64,000 nucleotides of DNA from Bradyrhizobium manausense (GTDB taxonomy: Bacteria > Pseudomonadota > Alphaproteobacteria > Rhizobiales > Xanthobacteraceae), in contig NZ_JAFCLG010000005.1 of NCBI RefSeq assembly GCF_018129685.1, positions 124,001 to 188,000 on the forward strand, written 5' to 3'. How positions within the stretch are numbered: the stretch's first letter is position 1; each line of letters opens with the position of its first letter. Shown here in pieces: positions 1-9,733 of the stretch. The notes under the pieces were generated by a model that was not told the origin of the DNA, searched no databases, and saw only the letters and a list, made by a program, of their open reading frames with translations. A program made the translations under genes and the position numbers.

Positions 1-104
1 CTGCTGCGGTCGCGAGCCCGGTGCCGCTTCCGGCGCCGCGTCCTGTGATAGAGCCCGCCCCTGAACCGCGCAGGCACATGAAAACCCGCTCCCACCAGCA
101 ATGA
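1..104 (+). CDS. 3' end of a gene, probably murein transglycosylase A (partial)
   Basis: An open frame enters from the left edge in frame 3 and stops with TGA at 102-104. The visible tail of about 33 residues is rich in proline and alanine and ends RSHQQ. Its stop overlaps the start of the next gene as ATGA, which suggests translational coupling. In Bradyrhizobium-type genomes the gene before this Smr protein is usually the lytic transglycosylase mltA, whose C-terminus is proline-rich. The assignment rests on that context only, because no catalytic domain lies inside the window. Confidence 0.45.
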   Translation, partial: AAVASPVPLPAPRPVIEPAPEPRRHMKTRSHQQ

Positions 105-691
105 AGCGATCGTCCCGTCCGCCCCTGCTGGATCCGCGTCCCACGCCGCGCCGTCGTGGGCTCAGCGAGGAAGACCGCGAGCTGTGGGATCTGGTCGCAA
201 AGCAGGTCAAGCCGCTGCGGAAGCATCGCGCGGCAAAGCCGCACAGCACGCCGCGCACCGAGCCCGTGCCCTCGGCGCCCATCGCCAAACCCGCACCATC
301 GCCGCGACCCCTGGCTGCGGCCCCAGCCCCACGTCCGCCAAAACCGTCGATGCCGCCGCTCGCCCCGCTCGGCAAGCGCGAGCGCACAAAGCTGTCGCGC
401 GGCCGCAGCGAGATCGACGCGCGGCTCGATCTGCATGGCATGACCCAGATGCGCGCGCATCGCGCTTTGACCGGCTTCCTGCACCGGGCCCACCACGAGG
501 GCCTGACCTTTGTCCTCGTCATCACCGGCAAGGGTCGCAGCGGCGGCGAAAGCGGCGTGCTGCGTCGGCAGGTGCCGGAATGGCTCAGCCTGCCGGAATT
601 TCGCGCCTTCGTGGTCGGCTTCGAGGAGGCTGCCATCGGCCACGGTGGCGAGGGCGCGCTGTACGTGCGGATCCGGCGGGCGCGGTTTTAA
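101..691 (+). CDS. Smr/MutS-family domain protein
   Basis: This 196-residue protein has a basic N-terminus, a low-complexity proline/alanine linker (about residues 45-95) and a C-terminal Smr domain (about residues 100-196). The domain carries the family signature LDLHGM near residue 110 and a TGKG-type loop (VITGKGRSGG) near 142. Smr domains are found in DNA- or RNA-nicking proteins and in proteins that act on stalled ribosomes; the exact target here is unknown. It starts inside the stop codon of the upstream gene, so the two are probably one operon. It is followed by a strong hairpin. Confidence 0.85.
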   Translation: MKRSSRPPLLDPRPTPRRRGLSEEDRELWDLVAKQVKPLRKHRAAKPHSTPRTEPVPSAPIAKPAPSPRPLAAAPAPRPPKPSMPPLAPLGKRERTKLSRGRSEIDARLDLHGMTQMRAHRALTGFLHRAHHEGLTFVLVITGKGRSGGESGVLRRQVPEWLSLPEFRAFVVGFEEAAIGHGGEGALYVRIRRARF

Positions 692-734
692 GATTTGATG
701 CGATGAGACCCGACGCGTTTCCCGACGGCGGTGC

Positions 735-764
735 GTTCCCTCCCCCCACAAGGGGGGAGGGAAC
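735..764. terminator. GC-rich hairpin between convergent genes
   Basis: A perfect 13-bp stem (GTTCCCTCCCCCC paired with GGGGGGAGGGAAC, 4-base loop) lies between the convergent ends of the Smr gene (691) and the membrane protein gene (804). There is no clear T-run, so it may work as a bidirectional roadblock or simply be a repeat. A related hairpin occupies the same kind of position at 15661-15701. Confidence 0.55.
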
Positions 765-803
765 GGAAAGACCATTGCTGCTGAGCGAACTCGATTTTGA
801 ATC

Positions 804-1949
804 TTAAAACGGCCGGACGATTCCGACGCGCGGGATCAGCGTGATGATCAGGCCGAAGATGTTGGTCGTCTGGTCCTCCGCCGGAATCAGCGGCGTCTCC
901 TGCTTTGCCGGCAGCATCTTCACGGCATGCAGGAACAGGAACATGCAGACTGCCCAGTTCGAGATCCAGCGCGAATAGTCGAACACCATCGCGAACATCA
1001 CGAGATAGGCGAGACTGACGCCGATCAAGGCTGCGATCACGAGGCGGCGGTGCGTCTCGTTCGCGAGCGCGCCGATCAGACCGGCAAAATAGCGCCACAG
1101 CGGCGTGTGCAGCCAGATCAGCAGGGCGAACACGGGAATGCCGAGGCTGTTGTGCGGCAGGCGGCCCCAGGTATCCGAAATCTCCTTCGCAAGCGGCTGG
1201 TACCAGATGTAGGCGAATTGCAGCAGATCGGTGCGGGATGGATCGGCCATCCGCGTTTTCAGGTAGGCGACGAAATCCGCTTCCGGGATCGGCATCGTTC
1301 CCAGGAACTGCGCCGCGAAGAACAGTGCCGAGACGACCGCGAGGGCAATGATGCCGAACGCGACATTGCCGCGGTTGCAGCCGCAGGCGAGATAGTGCCT
1401 CGTCACGACGATGGCGATGATCGTCGGCACATACATCAAGAGATGAATGTGGTGGATCAGGACGAGGATGATCGAGAACAGCGCCGCGATCGCCACGAAC
1501 AGCAAGGAGCGCGCCGGCATCAGCAGCAGGATGATCGCGAACGCACAGCCATAGATGTCGAAATGGCCGAGCGTGTGCATGAAGTTCTTCAGGAAGAACG
1601 GCGAGCCCGCGATGAAGACGAACAAAGGCAGCGTCTTCGCGCTGAAACCGAACGTCCTCTGGAACAGTCTTGCGTAAAGGGCCGCTGTCACCAGCCACGT
1701 CACTCCGCCGAGCGCGAACACCAGCCACACCGGCACCTTGTCGGTGAACAGCGCAACGATCGCCCCGATCAGCGCGCGCTTGATGAAGCCGAGATGGTAA
1801 TCGACCAGGAGATGGATGTAGGGGACGTAAGGCGGCAGCTGGATCTTGTGAACGAACACGCCGACGATGACGGCCGCGTTGATCGCGAGCAGAACGCGCC
1901 AGGGGTTTTGGAGGATGCTAGCAGGCACGTGGCACCCGCCGCACTCCAC
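804..1949 (-). CDS. polytopic membrane protein of unknown function
   Basis: I do not recognise a named family. The 381-residue product is strongly hydrophobic with roughly eight to ten predicted membrane segments, for example around VLLAINAAVIVGVFV and VALFTDKVPVWLVFALGG. The middle has a histidine-rich stretch (LIHHIHLL). The listed start is GTG at 1949; another GTG at 1928 would remove seven residues, including two cysteines, and is equally possible. The gene is isolated: a palindromic element separates it from hslU and it converges on the Smr gene. General features resemble glycosyltransferase-like integral membrane proteins, but I see no catalytic motif that supports this. Confidence 0.7.
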   Translation of the reverse strand: MECGGCHVPASILQNPWRVLLAINAAVIVGVFVHKIQLPPYVPYIHLLVDYHLGFIKRALIGAIVALFTDKVPVWLVFALGGVTWLVTAALYARLFQRTFGFSAKTLPLFVFIAGSPFFLKNFMHTLGHFDIYGCAFAIILLLMPARSLLFVAIAALFSIILVLIHHIHLLMYVPTIIAIVVTRHYLACGCNRGNVAFGIIALAVVSALFFAAQFLGTMPIPEADFVAYLKTRMADPSRTDLLQFAYIWYQPLAKEISDTWGRLPHNSLGIPVFALLIWLHTPLWRYFAGLIGALANETHRRLVIAALIGVSLAYLVMFAMVFDYSRWISNWAVCMFLFLHAVKMLPAKQETPLIPAEDQTTNIFGLIITLIPRVGIVRPF

Positions 1950-1957
1950 ACTCCACC

Positions 1958-2079
1958 GTCGTCCCGGCGAAGGCCGGGACCCATAGCCACGAATGTTCGT
2001 TTTGAGTCAAAGCCGGGGCCGCTATCTTTTCCAACAATAACCGGTGGTGGTTATGGGTCCTGGCTTTCGCCAGGACGAC
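1958..2079. repeat. paired-hairpin palindromic element (GTCGTCC family), copy 1
   Basis: The element opens with GTCGTCCCGGC and closes with the complementary GGACGAC. Each end is itself a hairpin (CCCGGCGAAGGCCGGG on the left, TCCTGGCTTTCGCCAGGA on the right). The inner CCCATA and TATGGG sequences are also complementary. Two more copies of this design lie at 54911-55055 and 57653-57773. The left edge is 9 bp from the start of the membrane protein gene. Confidence 0.85.
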
Positions 2080-2108
2080 AGCGGGATAGATAGCTGAGCC
2101 CGGCCGAA

Positions 2109-3413
2109 TTACAAAATGAACCGGCTGAGGTCAGCGTTCTTGGCGAGGTCGCCGACGTGCTTCTGCACGAAATCAGCATCGACCTTGACGGTCTCGCCGC
2201 TGCGGTCGGGGGCGGTGAAGGAGATCTCGTCCAGCACCCGCTCCATCACGGTCTGGAGCCGCCGGGCGCCGATGTTCTCGACGGTGGAATTGACGGCGAC
2301 CGCGACATCGGCGAGCGCGTCGACCGCGCTGTCGGTGATGTCGAGCGTGACGCCCTCGGTCTGCATCAACGCGACATATTGCTTGATCAGCGAGGCCTCT
2401 GGCTCGGTCAGGATGCGGCGCATGTCGTCCCGGGTCAGCGCCTGCAGCTCGACGCGGATCGGCAGGCGGCCCTGCAATTCCGGCAAGAGGTCCGACGGCT
2501 TTGCGACGTGGAAGGCACCGGAGGCGATGAACAGGATATGGTCGGTCTTGACCGCGCCGTGCTTGGTCGAGACCGTCGTGCCCTCGATCAGCGGCAGCAG
2601 GTCGCGCTGCACGCCTTCGCGCGAGACGTCGCCGCCGACGCGGCCGTCACGGGCGCAGATCTTGTCGATCTCATCGAGGAAGACGATACCGTTGTTCTCG
2701 ACCGCGCTGATCGCCTCCAGCGTCAGCTGCTCGGTGTCCAAGAGCTTGTCGGATTCCTCGTTGACGAGGATCTCGTGCGAGCTTTCCACCGTCAGCCGCC
2801 GCGTCTTGCTGCGGCCGCCGAGCTTGCCGAAGATGTCGCCGATCGAGATCGCGCCCATCTGCGCACCCGGCATGCCCGGGATCTCGAACATCGGCATGCC
2901 GCCGCCGGACGACTGCGTCTCGATCTCGATTTCCTTGTCGTTGAGCTCGCCAGCGCGCAGCTTCTTGCGGAAGGATTCCCGCGTCGCGGCGCTGGAATTG
3001 GCGCCGACCAGCGCATCGAGCACGCGCTCCTCGGCCGCGAGCTGGGCCCGCGCCTGCACGTCCTTGCGCTTGCGCTCCCGCACCTGCGCGATGGCGACCT
3101 CGACGAGATCGCGCACGATCTGCTCGACGTCGCGGCCGACATAGCCGACCTCGGTGAATTTGGTCGCTTCCACCTTCAGGAACGGCGCGTTCGCGAGCTT
3201 TGCCAATCGCCGCGCAATCTCGGTTTTGCCGACGCCGGTCGGCCCGATCATCAGGATGTTCTTCGGCAGCACCTCTTCGCGCAAGGAGCCTTCGAGTTGC
3301 TGCCGGCGCCAGCGATTGCGCAGCGCGATCGAGACGGCGCGCTTGGCGTCAGCCTGGCCGACGATGAAGCGGTCGAGTTCGGAAACGATTTCGCGGGGAG
3401 AAAAATCTGTCAT
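2109..3413 (-). CDS. hslU: ATP-dependent protease ATPase subunit HslU (ClpY)
   Basis: HslU is the AAA+ unfoldase that feeds proteins into the HslV peptidase in the cytoplasm. The 434-residue length matches the family. The N-terminus has the conserved start ending FIVGQ, Walker A is GPTGVGKTE at about residues 57-65, and Walker B is IVFLDEID near residue 250. The I-domain region between them is present (about 110-235), and the C-terminus ends in the conserved SRFIL that inserts into HslV. It is the last gene of the minus-strand unit hslV-DUF2585-hslU. Confidence 0.98.
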   Translation of the reverse strand: MTDFSPREIVSELDRFIVGQADAKRAVSIALRNRWRRQQLEGSLREEVLPKNILMIGPTGVGKTEIARRLAKLANAPFLKVEATKFTEVGYVGRDVEQIVRDLVEVAIAQVRERKRKDVQARAQLAAEERVLDALVGANSSAATRESFRKKLRAGELNDKEIEIETQSSGGGMPMFEIPGMPGAQMGAISIGDIFGKLGGRSKTRRLTVESSHEILVNEESDKLLDTEQLTLEAISAVENNGIVFLDEIDKICARDGRVGGDVSREGVQRDLLPLIEGTTVSTKHGAVKTDHILFIASGAFHVAKPSDLLPELQGRLPIRVELQALTRDDMRRILTEPEASLIKQYVALMQTEGVTLDITDSAVDALADVAVAVNSTVENIGARRLQTVMERVLDEISFTAPDRSGETVKVDADFVQKHVGDLAKNADLSRFIL

Positions 3414-3465
3414 GGCACCTTAGCTAGGATCAGAAGCTGGCGGGGACAAGCCGCTTTTTTGGCCG

Positions 3466-4074
3466 TCAGATGATCGGCGGACCGGATTGCCATTGCTTCA
3501 CGGCCTCGATCGGATGGATCAGCATCAGGACATTGAGCGTCAGATTGTCTCTGATGTGCAGCGCCAGCATGATCTCGAAGGCAAGCCCGAGCCCGACAGT
3601 GGCCTTGATCGGCAACGTGCGCGCCACGAGGAACCCCAGCATCATGAACAGGGTGTCCGACACCGAATTGACGATGCTGTCGCCGTAATAGTCGAGCGAG
3701 ATCGTGCCGGCGCGGTAGCGTTCGATGATGAACGGCGAGTTCTCGACGATCTCCCAGGCGCCCTCGATCAACATCGCGATGATCAGCCGGGCGGGCCAGT
3801 CAAGCCGCCGCGAGAACAGCAGCCAGGTCAGTCCGTAGAACAGGAAACCGTGCAGCACGTGCGAAAAGCTGTACCAGTCGGCGATGTGCTGCGAATTCTC
3901 CGAGCTGTTCACCTCGCCATGCCACAGCTTGACGTAGCCGCAGGTGCAGATCGGCACCCGCCCCATCGCCAACAGGATCGAGGCCTGCAGCGCCAATAGC
4001 AGCAGCGCGATGCCGAGGAAGGCGAGCGGCGGTATTGCGGGCTGGGTCGGGCTGACGCTGCGGGCTGAATTCAT
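3466..4074 (-). CDS. DUF2585 (UPF0314) membrane protein
   Basis: The 202-residue protein has an N-terminal membrane segment ([17 protein letters not shown]) and further hydrophobic stretches near 75-90, 140-155 and 160-175. Conserved family sequences include the CTCGY and [15 protein letters not shown] regions and [14 protein letters not shown]. The function is unknown. Its ATG overlaps the hslV stop by one base (TGATG), so it is probably translated from the hslVU message. Sitting between hslV and hslU is typical for Rhizobiales; whether it is functionally tied to the protease is not shown. Confidence 0.88.
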   Translation of the reverse strand: MNSARSVSPTQPAIPPLAFLGIALLLLALQASILLAMGRVPICTCGYVKLWHGEVNSSENSQHIADWYSFSHVLHGFLFYGLTWLLFSRRLDWPARLIIAMLIEGAWEIVENSPFIIERYRAGTISLDYYGDSIVNSVSDTLFMMLGFLVARTLPIKATVGLGLAFEIMLALHIRDNLTLNVLMLIHPIEAVKQWQSGPPII

Positions 4075-4634
4075 CAGCCCGCCGTCAGCGCTTCGATGGT
4101 GACGTTGCGGTTGGTGTAGACGCAGATGTCCGCGGCGATGTCGAGCGCGCGGCGGACGATGGTCTCGGCGTCCTTGTCGGTGTCGACAAGGGCGCGGGCC
4201 GCGGCCAGCGCGTAATTGCCGCCGGAGCCGATCGCCATGACGCCGGCCTCGGGCTCGAGCACGTCGCCGGTGCCCGTCAGCACCAGGGAGACGTCCTTGT
4301 CGGCCACGATCATCATGGCTTCCAGCCGCCGCAAGTAGCGGTCGGTGCGCCAGTCCTTGGCCAGCTCCACCGCGGCCCGGGTCAGCTGCCCCGGATATTG
4401 CTCGAGCTTGCTTTCCAGCCGCTCAAACAGGGTGAAGGCGTCGGCGGTGGCGCCGGCGAAGCCGCCGATGACGTCGCCTTTGCCGAGTTTACGGACCTTT
4501 TTGGCATTGGACTTGATCACGGTCTGGCCGATCGAGACCTGGCCGTCGCCGCCGATCACCACCTTGCCGCCCTTGCGGACCGTCAAAATCGTGGTGCCGT
4601 GCCAGACCGGCGAGCTGTTCTGGGAATCCTGCAT
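4074..4634 (-). CDS. hslV: ATP-dependent protease peptidase subunit HslV (ClpQ)
   Basis: HslV is the proteasome-like threonine peptidase of the HslUV complex. I chose the ATG at 4634, giving 186 residues; an upstream in-frame extension to 4685 adds residues not usual for the family. A short propeptide precedes the nucleophile in HGTTILTVR, where the first Thr of TT becomes the mature N-terminus. Downstream are the conserved [11 protein letters not shown] and a [14 protein letters not shown] block. A possible heat-shock promoter lies about 75-105 bp upstream, and hisB is divergent. Confidence 0.97.
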   Translation of the reverse strand: MQDSQNSSPVWHGTTILTVRKGGKVVIGGDGQVSIGQTVIKSNAKKVRKLGKGDVIGGFAGATADAFTLFERLESKLEQYPGQLTRAAVELAKDWRTDRYLRRLEAMMIVADKDVSLVLTGTGDVLEPEAGVMAIGSGGNYALAAARALVDTDKDAETIVRRALDIAADICVYTNRNVTIEALTAG

Positions 4635-4709
4635 GAAATACCTCGTTATCCGGCCTGATTTAGGCCGTCGGGAGCGCGGGCACAACGGGCCGCTCCGGGC
4701 CCAATTCGC

Positions 4710-4740
4710 TCACCATAGGCAGAAGTAGAGCCCCGCCAAC
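4710..4740 (-). promoter_or_regulatory. possible RpoH-type promoter for hslV-DUF2585-hslU
   Basis: Read on the minus strand there is GTTG, a 17-base spacer, then CCTATGGTGA. The alphaproteobacterial RpoH consensus is about CTTG-N17-CYTATNTNNG. The spacer is exact and the CCTAT core matches, but the first base of the -35 and later positions of the -10 do not. HslVU is a heat-shock protease in many bacteria, which makes the match plausible. It is weaker than the dnaK site at 31186. Confidence 0.45.
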
Positions 4741-4818
4741 CGTTCCCGCAGTAGCGAAGGCGTCATTTGGCTGTTAAGAGACTGGCGTTTTCGGACCAAA
4801 CCCCAGCGAAAGCCTTCA

Positions 4819-5412
4819 ATGCGCACCGCGACGATCAAGCGCAAGACCAAGGAAACCGACATCGAGGTCTCCGTGAACCTCGATGGCACGGGCGTGGCCA
4901 ATATCGCGACCGGCATCGGCTTTTTCGACCATATGCTCGATCTCCTCGCCCGCCATTCCCGTATCGACCTCACGGTCAAGGCGGTAGGCGATTTGCACAT
5001 TGATTATCACCATACCACCGAAGACACCGGCATCGCGCTCGGCCAGGCGGTCAGGCAGGCGCTCGGCAACATGGCGGGCATCACCCGCTATGCCGGCGTG
5101 CACCTGCCCATGGACGAGACGCTGTCGCGCGTGGTCATCGACATTTCGGGCCGCCCGTTCCTGGTGTTCAAGGCCGACTTCCCCCGCGACAAGATCGGCG
5201 AGTTCGACACCGAGCTGGTGCGCGAATGGTTCCAGGCCTTCGCCATCAACGCCGGCGTGACTCTCCACGTCGAGACCCTATATGGCGATAACAGCCACCA
5301 TATCGCCGAGTCCTGCTTCAAGGGCCTGGCGCGGGCGCTGCGCATCGCGGTCGCGATCGATCCCAAGGCAGCGGGCGAAATCCCGTCCACCAAGGGCTCG
5401 CTCGGCGGCTGA
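4819..5412 (+). CDS. hisB: imidazoleglycerol-phosphate dehydratase
   Basis: HisB dehydrates imidazole glycerol phosphate to imidazole acetol phosphate in histidine synthesis. The 197-residue length fits the monofunctional bacterial enzyme. The two metal-binding histidine motifs are clear: [14 protein letters not shown] near residue 62 and [12 protein letters not shown] near 158. The [12 protein letters not shown] segment near 35 is also diagnostic. It is the first gene of hisB-DUF2628-hisH-hisA-hisF-hisE and is divergent from hslV, so a promoter should lie in 4635-4818. Confidence 0.98.
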   Translation: MRTATIKRKTKETDIEVSVNLDGTGVANIATGIGFFDHMLDLLARHSRIDLTVKAVGDLHIDYHHTTEDTGIALGQAVRQALGNMAGITRYAGVHLPMDETLSRVVIDISGRPFLVFKADFPRDKIGEFDTELVREWFQAFAINAGVTLHVETLYGDNSHHIAESCFKGLARALRIAVAIDPKAAGEIPSTKGSLGG

Positions 5413-5480
5413 CCTCTCCGTCTTGGTGGCCAGGCGCTATCGGCGGCATTGATCCAATTCTCGAGAACGGGGCATCGAAA

Positions 5481-6011
5481 ATGCCTGTCTACACAGTTCA
5501 TGCTCCCTCCCCAGGCGGCGCCGATCTGCGCGCGACCGACAAGTTCGTGTTCGTGCGCGACGGCTTCCATGTCTGGGCGATGCTGCTCGGCCCGGTCTGG
5601 CTGGCCTGGAACAGGCTGTGGCTGGCCCTGATCGGCTGGATCGTTTTTCTCGCGGCGTTCGATGCCGGGCTGCACAGCCTCGGTGTCGGTCGCAGCTCCA
5701 TCTTCCTCGCCAACTGCATCGTTGCGCTGCTGATGGGTTTCGAGGCTTCCAGCCTGCGCCGCTGGACTCTTTCACGTGGCAGCTGGCGCCAGCTCGATGT
5801 CGTCGTTGCCGATGACGAGGACACCGCCGAGCGGCGCTTCTTCGAGCGCTGGAGCAAGGCGCAGCGCGGCGTCGTCAACGATCAATGGGCCGTCGATCGC
5901 GGCGGCCCGCCGCCGACTCGCCATACGCCGGGTCAGCCATTTTCGAACCCGCCGCCGCTTCCGGCCGGCGGCATCATTGGATTGTTTCCAGAACCGGGAG
6001 GGTCACGATGA
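5481..6011 (+). CDS. DUF2628 small membrane protein
   Basis: The 176-residue product has a DUF2628-like region (about 1-105): an N-terminal YTVHAPSP sequence and hydrophobic segments around [20 protein letters not shown] and IVALLMGF. The C-terminal 60 residues are hydrophilic and proline/glycine-rich. Function is unknown. Its stop overlaps the hisH start as ATGA, so it is embedded in the histidine operon and probably co-translated. This location is common in the Bradyrhizobium group. Confidence 0.85.
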   Translation: MPVYTVHAPSPGGADLRATDKFVFVRDGFHVWAMLLGPVWLAWNRLWLALIGWIVFLAAFDAGLHSLGVGRSSIFLANCIVALLMGFEASSLRRWTLSRGSWRQLDVVVADDEDTAERRFFERWSKAQRGVVNDQWAVDRGGPPPTRHTPGQPFSNPPPLPAGGIIGLFPEPGGSR

Positions 6012-6658
6012 GCATCGCCATCATTGATTACGGTTCCGGGAATCTGCATTCCGCCGCCAAGGCCTTCGAGCGCGCCGCGCGCGGCCTGGAAAATCCGCAA
6101 AAGGTCTTCGTGACCAACGATCCCGATCGGGCCTATGAGGCGGATCGTATCGTGCTGCCGGGCGTTGGCGCCTTCGCCGATTGCCGTAGGGGTCTCGATG
6201 CCGTCAACGGCATGGTCGAGGCGATCACCGAGGCGGTGCGCGTCAAGGCGCGGCCGTTCTTCGGCATCTGCGTCGGCATGCAGCTGATGGCGAGCCGCGG
6301 CAAGGAGCATGTCATCACCGAAGGCCTGAACTGGATCGGCGGTGACGTCGAGAAGATCACGCCGCGCGATGAGAGCCTGAAGATCCCGCACATGGGCTGG
6401 AACACGCTCGAGGTCCTGCGCGAGCATCCGGTGCTGAACAAGCTGCCGCTCGGCGAGAAGGGCCAGCACGCTTATTTCGTGCACTCCTACCACCTCAACG
6501 CTGCCAACGAGGCGGACGTGCTCGCGCGCGCCGACTACGGCGGGCCTGTCACCGCGATCGTCGCGAAGGACACCGCTATCGGCACGCAGTTTCACCCCGA
6601 GAAGAGCCAGCGTTTCGGCCTGGCCCTGATCTCGAACTTTTTGCGATGGAAGCCGTGA
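6008..6658 (+). CDS. hisH: imidazole glycerol phosphate synthase, glutaminase subunit
   Basis: HisH hydrolyses glutamine and passes ammonia to HisF. I placed the start at ATG 6008, where the protein begins [12 protein letters not shown]; an upstream in-frame extension to 5885 only covers the end of the DUF2628 gene. The class I amidotransferase triad is visible: the nucleophilic Cys in [11 protein letters not shown] and the His/Glu in GTQFHPEKS. Length is 216 residues. The end overlaps hisA by 13 bases if hisA starts at 6646. Confidence 0.98.
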   Translation: MSIAIIDYGSGNLHSAAKAFERAARGLENPQKVFVTNDPDRAYEADRIVLPGVGAFADCRRGLDAVNGMVEAITEAVRVKARPFFGICVGMQLMASRGKEHVITEGLNWIGGDVEKITPRDESLKIPHMGWNTLEVLREHPVLNKLPLGEKGQHAYFVHSYHLNAANEADVLARADYGGPVTAIVAKDTAIGTQFHPEKSQRFGLALISNFLRWKP

Positions 6659-7389
6659 TTCTCTTTCCTGCCATCGACCTCAAGAACGGCCAGTGCGTGC
6701 GCCTCGAGCAAGGCGACATGGCGCGCGCAACCGTGTTCAATCTCGATCCCGCGGCGCAAGCGCGGAGCTTTGTCGCGCAGGGTTTTGAATATCTTCACGT
6801 CGTCGATCTCGACGGCGCCTTTGCCGGCAAGCCGGTGAACGCGCAGGCCGTCGAGGCGATGCTGAAGACGATTCCGATCCCGGTGCAACTCGGCGGCGGC
6901 ATTCGCGATCTCAAGACCGTCGAAGCTTGGCTCGACAAGGGCATCACCCGCGTCATCATCGGCACCGCTGCGGTGCGCGATCCGGAGCTCGTGAAGGCGG
7001 CGGCGAAGAAATTCCCCGGCCGCGTCGCTGTCGGCCTCGACGCGCGCGACGGCAAGGTCGCGGTCGAGGGCTGGGCCGAGACCTCTGAGGTCACGGTGCT
7101 GGAGATCGCGCAGCGGTTCGAGGATGCCGGCGTCGCCGCCATCATCTTCACCGACATCGCACGCGATGGCCTGCTCAAGGGCCTGAACCTGGACGCGACC
7201 ATTGCGCTGGCGGATGCCATCTCGATCCCGGTGATTGCGTCGGGCGGCCTCGCCTCGATCGAGGACGTCAAGGCGATGCTGACGCCGCGCGCCAGGAAGC
7301 TCGCCGGCGCCATCGCCGGCCGCGCGCTCTATGACGGCCGGCTCGATCCCGCCGCCGCCCTGACCTTGATCCGCGACGCGAGTGCGTAA
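6646..7389 (+). CDS. hisA: phosphoribosylformimino-5-aminoimidazole carboxamide ribotide isomerase
   Basis: HisA is the (beta-alpha)8-barrel isomerase that makes the substrate of HisH/HisF. The N-terminus has [14 protein letters not shown] with the catalytic Asp, and the second half-barrel has [12 protein letters not shown]. Phosphate-binding glycine loops are QLGGGIRDL and [12 protein letters not shown]. The listed ATG at 6646 gives 247 residues; a GTG at 6655 overlapping the hisH stop (GTGA) would give a more usual N-terminus and is a fair alternative. A palindromic element separates it from hisF. Confidence 0.97.
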   Translation: MEAVILFPAIDLKNGQCVRLEQGDMARATVFNLDPAAQARSFVAQGFEYLHVVDLDGAFAGKPVNAQAVEAMLKTIPIPVQLGGGIRDLKTVEAWLDKGITRVIIGTAAVRDPELVKAAAKKFPGRVAVGLDARDGKVAVEGWAETSEVTVLEIAQRFEDAGVAAIIFTDIARDGLLKGLNLDATIALADAISIPVIASGGLASIEDVKAMLTPRARKLAGAIAGRALYDGRLDPAAALTLIRDASA

Positions 7390-7397
7390 TGGTTTAC

Positions 7398-7441
7398 GCA
7401 TGATCTTCCGGAAAACCGCTTCGCACTTTTCCGGATCATGC
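7398..7441. repeat. palindromic element inside the his operon (GCATGATC family)
   Basis: The element begins GCATGATC, includes GGAAAA, and ends TTTTCC-GGATCATGC, forming a near-perfect stem of about 15 bp around CCGCTTCGCAC. A three-base insertion on the left arm is the only irregularity. It fills most of the 67-bp hisA-hisF gap and ends 15 bp before the hisF ATG. A diverged copy overlaps the end of pheT at 58571-58619. Confidence 0.85.
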
Positions 7442-7456
7442 TTTAGGAGCTGACCC

Positions 7457-8233
7457 ATGTTCAAGGTGCGCGTGATCCCCTGCCTCGACGTCAAGGACGG
7501 CCGCGTCGTCAAGGGCGTCAATTTCGTCGATCTGCGCGATGCCGGCGATCCCGTCGAAGCCGCGATCGCCTATGACGCCGCCGGTGCCGACGAACTGACC
7601 TTCCTCGACATCACGGCGACCCATGAGAACCGCGGCATCATGCTGGATGTGGTCCGGCGCACGGCGGAAGCCTGCTTCATGCCTGTGACCGTCGGCGGCG
7701 GCGTGCGCCAGGTGGACGACATCAAGACGCTGCTGCGTGCCGGCGCCGACAAGGTCTCGATCAACAGCGCCGCGGTGTCGCGGCGCGAGTTCGTGAAGGA
7801 GGCCGCCGAAAAGTTCGGCGAGCAGTGCGTCGTGGTCGCGATCGACGCCAAGCGGGTCAAGCGCGCCGGCGGCGGCGAGCGCTGGGAGATCTTCACCCAT
7901 GGCGGCCGCAACTCGACCGGCATCGACGCCATCGAATATGCCCAGGAAGTGGTCTCGCTCGGCGCTGGTGAAATTTTGCTCACCTCGATGGACCGCGACG
8001 GCACAAGGCAGGGTTTTGACATCCCGCTGACCCGGGCGATCGCCGACAGCGTTCCCGTTCCCGTGATCGCCTCCGGCGGCGTCGGCAATCTCGACCACCT
8101 CGTTGACGGTATCCGCGACGGGCACGCCACCGCCGTGCTGGCCGCCTCGATCTTCCACTTCGGGGAATTCACCATACGTGAAGCCAAGGAGCACATGGCC
8201 CGGCGCGGGCTGCCCATGCGCATGGATGCCTGA
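7457..8233 (+). CDS. hisF: imidazole glycerol phosphate synthase, cyclase subunit
   Basis: HisF closes the imidazole ring and releases AICAR, using ammonia from HisH. The 258-residue barrel has the catalytic aspartates in [14 protein letters not shown] near residue 12 and [12 protein letters not shown] near 178. Glycine-rich phosphate loops occur at [11 protein letters not shown] and [11 protein letters not shown]. An AGGAG-like ribosome site precedes the ATG. It is separated from hisA only by a palindromic element and is followed by hisE. Confidence 0.98.
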   Translation: MFKVRVIPCLDVKDGRVVKGVNFVDLRDAGDPVEAAIAYDAAGADELTFLDITATHENRGIMLDVVRRTAEACFMPVTVGGGVRQVDDIKTLLRAGADKVSINSAAVSRREFVKEAAEKFGEQCVVVAIDAKRVKRAGGGERWEIFTHGGRNSTGIDAIEYAQEVVSLGAGEILLTSMDRDGTRQGFDIPLTRAIADSVPVPVIASGGVGNLDHLVDGIRDGHATAVLAASIFHFGEFTIREAKEHMARRGLPMRMDA

Positions 8234-8309
8234 CGACTCCCGTTCTTAAAACTGCTACACAGGTCGCCGGGGATTGGCCTCTGACCGGATGTGTTTCCGA
8301 GTAATTCCG

Positions 8310-8630
8310 ATGGCGCGTTTCACGATCCACGACCTCGCCGACACCATCGACGCCCGCGCGGCCTCCGGTGGCGAGGCCTCCTATACCCGCAAGCTCCTCG
8401 ACAAGGGCGCCGAACATTGCGCCAAGAAGTTCGGTGAGGAAGCAGTCGAAACCGTAATCGCGGCAGTCGAAAACGATCGCGCGCATCTGATCGCCGAAGG
8501 CGCCGACCTGCTCTACCATTTCCTTGTGCTGCTCAAGGCACGCGGCGTAAAGCTGGAAGAAGTGGAAGCGGCGCTGGACAAGCGTACGAATATGTCAGGG
8601 CTGGAAGAGAAAGCGTCGCGTAAGGGCTAG
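8310..8630 (+). CDS. hisE: phosphoribosyl-ATP pyrophosphatase
   Basis: HisE hydrolyses phosphoribosyl-ATP to phosphoribosyl-AMP, the second step of histidine synthesis. I chose ATG 8310 ([13 protein letters not shown]), giving 106 residues, in line with stand-alone HisE; the frame is open upstream to 8274 but those residues are not family-like. The MazG-like metal-binding helix shows as [13 protein letters not shown] followed by [13 protein letters not shown]. It closes the his gene run and is 23 bp from coaA. Confidence 0.96.
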   Translation: MARFTIHDLADTIDARAASGGEASYTRKLLDKGAEHCAKKFGEEAVETVIAAVENDRAHLIAEGADLLYHFLVLLKARGVKLEEVEAALDKRTNMSGLEEKASRKG

Positions 8631-8653
8631 TTACCCACGGAGAAGGTGGCGTC

Positions 8654-9610
8654 ATGGATATCCGCGCACCCGAGCAGCAATACAATCCATACCGCGTTTA
8701 CACGCGCGAAGAGTGGGCGCGTCTGCGCGACGATACGCCGATGACGCTGGAGCCGGGCGAGTTCGACCGGCTGCGTTCGCTGCACGATCGCCTCGATCTC
8801 AAGGAGGTCGAGGACATTTACCTGCCGCTGTCGCGCCTGCTCTCGATCTATGTCGATGCGATGCAGCGCCTGTATTACGCCGAACGCCAGTTCCTCAACA
8901 TCCGCGACCGCAAGGTGCCCTACATCATCGGAGTTGCCGGCTCGGTCGCGGTCGGAAAATCCACCACGGCCCGCGTGCTTCAGGCATTGCTGGCGCGCTG
9001 GTCGCCGCGGCCGAAGGTCGAGCTGATTACAACCGACGGGTTCCTGTATCCGAAGGCCCTGCTCGAACAGCAAGGCATCTTGCAGAAGAAGGGCTTTCCG
9101 GAGAGCTACGACCTGCCGCTGCTGCTCAGCTTCCTGTCCGACATCAAGGCGGGACGCCGCCATGTGCGCTCGCCGGTCTATTCGCATTTGACCTACGACA
9201 TCGTGCCGAACGAGTGGGCGGAGGTCGATCAGCCCGACATTCTGATCGTCGAGGGCGTCAACGTGTTGCAGACCGGCAAGCTGCCGCGTGACGGCAAGGC
9301 GGTGCCTGTCGTTTCCGACTTCTTCGACTTCTCGGTCTACATCGATGCGGACGAGGCGGCGCTGCGGAGCTGGTACATCAAGCGCTTCCTGGCGCTGCGC
9401 GATACCGCGTTCACCGATCCGAAGTCCTATTTCAACCGCTACGCGCTGTTGTCGGACGAGGAGGCAACCGCCACCGCCACCGCGATCTGGGAGCGTACCA
9501 ACCTCGCCAATCTCGAGGACAACATTCTGCCGACCCGCCCCCGCGCGACGCTGATCCTGAAGAAGGGTGCGGATCACGCGGTGGAGAGCGTGGCGCTGCG
9601 AAGGTTGTAG
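8654..9610 (+). CDS. coaA: type I pantothenate kinase
   Basis: CoaA phosphorylates pantothenate, the first committed step of coenzyme A synthesis. The 318-residue length and the P-loop [12 protein letters not shown] near residue 100 identify the prokaryotic type I enzyme. Family segments include [30 protein letters not shown] and the C-terminal [13 protein letters not shown]. It follows hisE by 23 bp on the same strand, a linkage conserved in related Rhizobiales. Confidence 0.98.
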   Translation: MDIRAPEQQYNPYRVYTREEWARLRDDTPMTLEPGEFDRLRSLHDRLDLKEVEDIYLPLSRLLSIYVDAMQRLYYAERQFLNIRDRKVPYIIGVAGSVAVGKSTTARVLQALLARWSPRPKVELITTDGFLYPKALLEQQGILQKKGFPESYDLPLLLSFLSDIKAGRRHVRSPVYSHLTYDIVPNEWAEVDQPDILIVEGVNVLQTGKLPRDGKAVPVVSDFFDFSVYIDADEAALRSWYIKRFLALRDTAFTDPKSYFNRYALLSDEEATATATAIWERTNLANLEDNILPTRPRATLILKKGADHAVESVALRRL

Positions 9611-9617
9611 GCAATGG

Positions 9618-9720
9618 TGCCGTAGGGTGGGCAAAGGCGCGCTCTTCGCGCGCCGTGCCCACCACTCGGTGTTATCCGACGCAATTGGTGGGCACGCTAC
9701 GCTTTGCCCACCCTACGGCA
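9618..9720. repeat. long inverted-repeat element with TGCCGTAGGG ends
   Basis: The element starts TGCCGTAGGGTGGGCAAAG and ends with the exact complement CTTTGCCCACCCTACGGCA, 19-bp arms enclosing about 65 bp. The interior carries small palindromes such as GCGCGCTCTTCGCGCGC. It lies between the convergent coaA and histidine kinase genes and may also end transcription. Confidence 0.9.
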
Positions 9721-9733
9721 ACGTCAATTGCCG

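Noticed and set aside
927..2093. 388-residue plus-strand open frame over the membrane protein
   Set aside because: It is antisense to a protein with clear membrane helices and is rich in Arg, Gln and His, a shadow pattern.
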